Positions 63,708-64,000 of a stretch of 64,000 nucleotides of DNA are shown here, piece by piece (the stretch's first letter is position 1; each line of letters starts with the position of its first letter). The notes beneath the pieces were generated by a model. The model was not told where the DNA came from. It saw only the letters and a list, made by a program, of their open reading frames with translations, and did no database searches. The stretch lies in NCBI GenBank assembly GCA_965223405.1, contig CBDCWO010000006.1, positions 5,828,001-5,892,000 on the forward strand, in the 5' to 3' direction. This DNA is from CBDCWO01 sp965223405. GTDB lineage: Bacteria > Bacteroidota > Bacteroidia > Chitinophagales > Saprospiraceae. The position numbers and the translations under genes are program-made.

Positions 63708-64000
63708 TTACTCTCTTTTATCCTTGCTTCTTTGGATCAAAAACATCTGATGTAACTTTTCTAATATCTCCGGATGGTTGGCTGAAACATCTGATTCTTC
63801 GCTTGGATCAAGGCTCAGATTATATAATTGCCAATCCTCTGGTTGCTGTGGCTGATCAATGCCATAGTTTACAATTTTCCAATCCTCGTATCTCAATGCC
63901 CATCGATTAGTGCGGCTATTCCAAATCCAATATAAATCTCTAGGCTCCAAGGATTGATTTTTCAACAGTACCGGACCCAGATCAATGCCATCCAAGGCAT
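63708..64000 (-). CDS. Sulfatase, C-terminal part (5' end outside window)
   Basis: The open frame enters from the right edge without a start codon (the apparent initiator is a TTG inside LDGIDL). The visible 97 residues match the C-terminal end of arylsulfatase A-like enzymes: LDGIDLGPVLL, R..RWALRYEDWKIVNYG and QLYNLSLDPSEESDVS. The catalytic site lies outside. It is the upstream partner of the Gfo/Idh/MocA gene. Confidence 0.85.
   Translation of the reverse strand, partial: ALDGIDLGPVLLKNQSLEPRDLYWIWNSRTNRWALRYEDWKIVNYGIDQPQQPEDWQLYNLSLDPSEESDVSANHPEILEKLHQMFLIQRSKDKRE

Noticed and set aside
1..64000. tRNA, rRNA, riboswitch, insertion sequence or prophage genes
   Set aside because: I looked through the intergenic regions on both strands and saw no cloverleaf, rRNA core, known riboswitch, transposase or phage structural gene.

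Overview
The window is bacterial DNA of Bacteroidetes type, most likely Saprospiria (a Saprospiraceae-like organism). Supporting signs are an A+T-rich composition, promoters of the TAnnTTTG class, several A-rich leaders with TTG or GTG starts, C-terminal sorting domains of the type IX secretion system (T9SS), many lipoproteins ending their signal in C, and a giant cysteine-rich HYR/PKD surface protein. Lineage is an inference from gene content; no rRNA or tRNA gene was seen.

Layout. 1-14.3 kb (minus strand): a giant repeat-rich secreted protein cut by the window edge (more than 2397 aa), preceded by an ABC exporter, a SecA-family ATPase paralogue, a small secreted protein and a CopA-type metal ATPase. 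14.5-24 kb: a beta-lactamase-fold protein that has lost its catalytic motifs, an S9 peptidase, a CotH/kinase-like protein, a TPR-SLOG-cyclase fusion, a secreted Gfo/Idh/MocA protein and phosphatidylcholine synthase. 24-31.5 kb: a DUF2130 nuclease-like coiled-coil protein with two further coiled-coil proteins, then a tightly packed minus-strand operon (dus, cca, FKBP lipoprotein) and an NhaD antiporter. 31.7-39.8 kb: PLP enzymes, a GNAT, an amidase, a methyltransferase and two secreted proteins.

39.8-50.1 kb is the plastic part. A 143-bp tandem repeat at 39.97-40.40 kb and its flanking segment recur in inverted orientation at 41.6, 47.2 and 47.6 kb. They enclose a LuxE-like gene, an ArsC-like protein, a GHL10 glycosidase, a transaldolase-like aldolase, a metallo-hydrolase and an RhlE helicase. 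The SRP RNA (ffs) sits inside this repeat-rich zone, followed by a frameshifted DinB-like gene and a decayed 6-bladed beta-propeller pseudogene.

50.1-64 kb: an ECF sigma factor with a membrane-anchored partner that unexpectedly ends in a T9SS domain, a GNAT, an amino-acid permease, a biotin carboxylase, an esterase, and finally a catabolic cluster of two sulfatases (one partial), a Tat-exported Gfo/Idh/MocA protein and a cytochrome c-sugar dehydrogenase fusion. This last cluster probably handles sulfated sugars.

The most unusual items are the SecA paralogue/ABC exporter locus upstream of the giant protein, the SLOG-cyclase fusion, the sigma factor partner with an internal duplication and T9SS tail, and the dispersed inverted repeat family.
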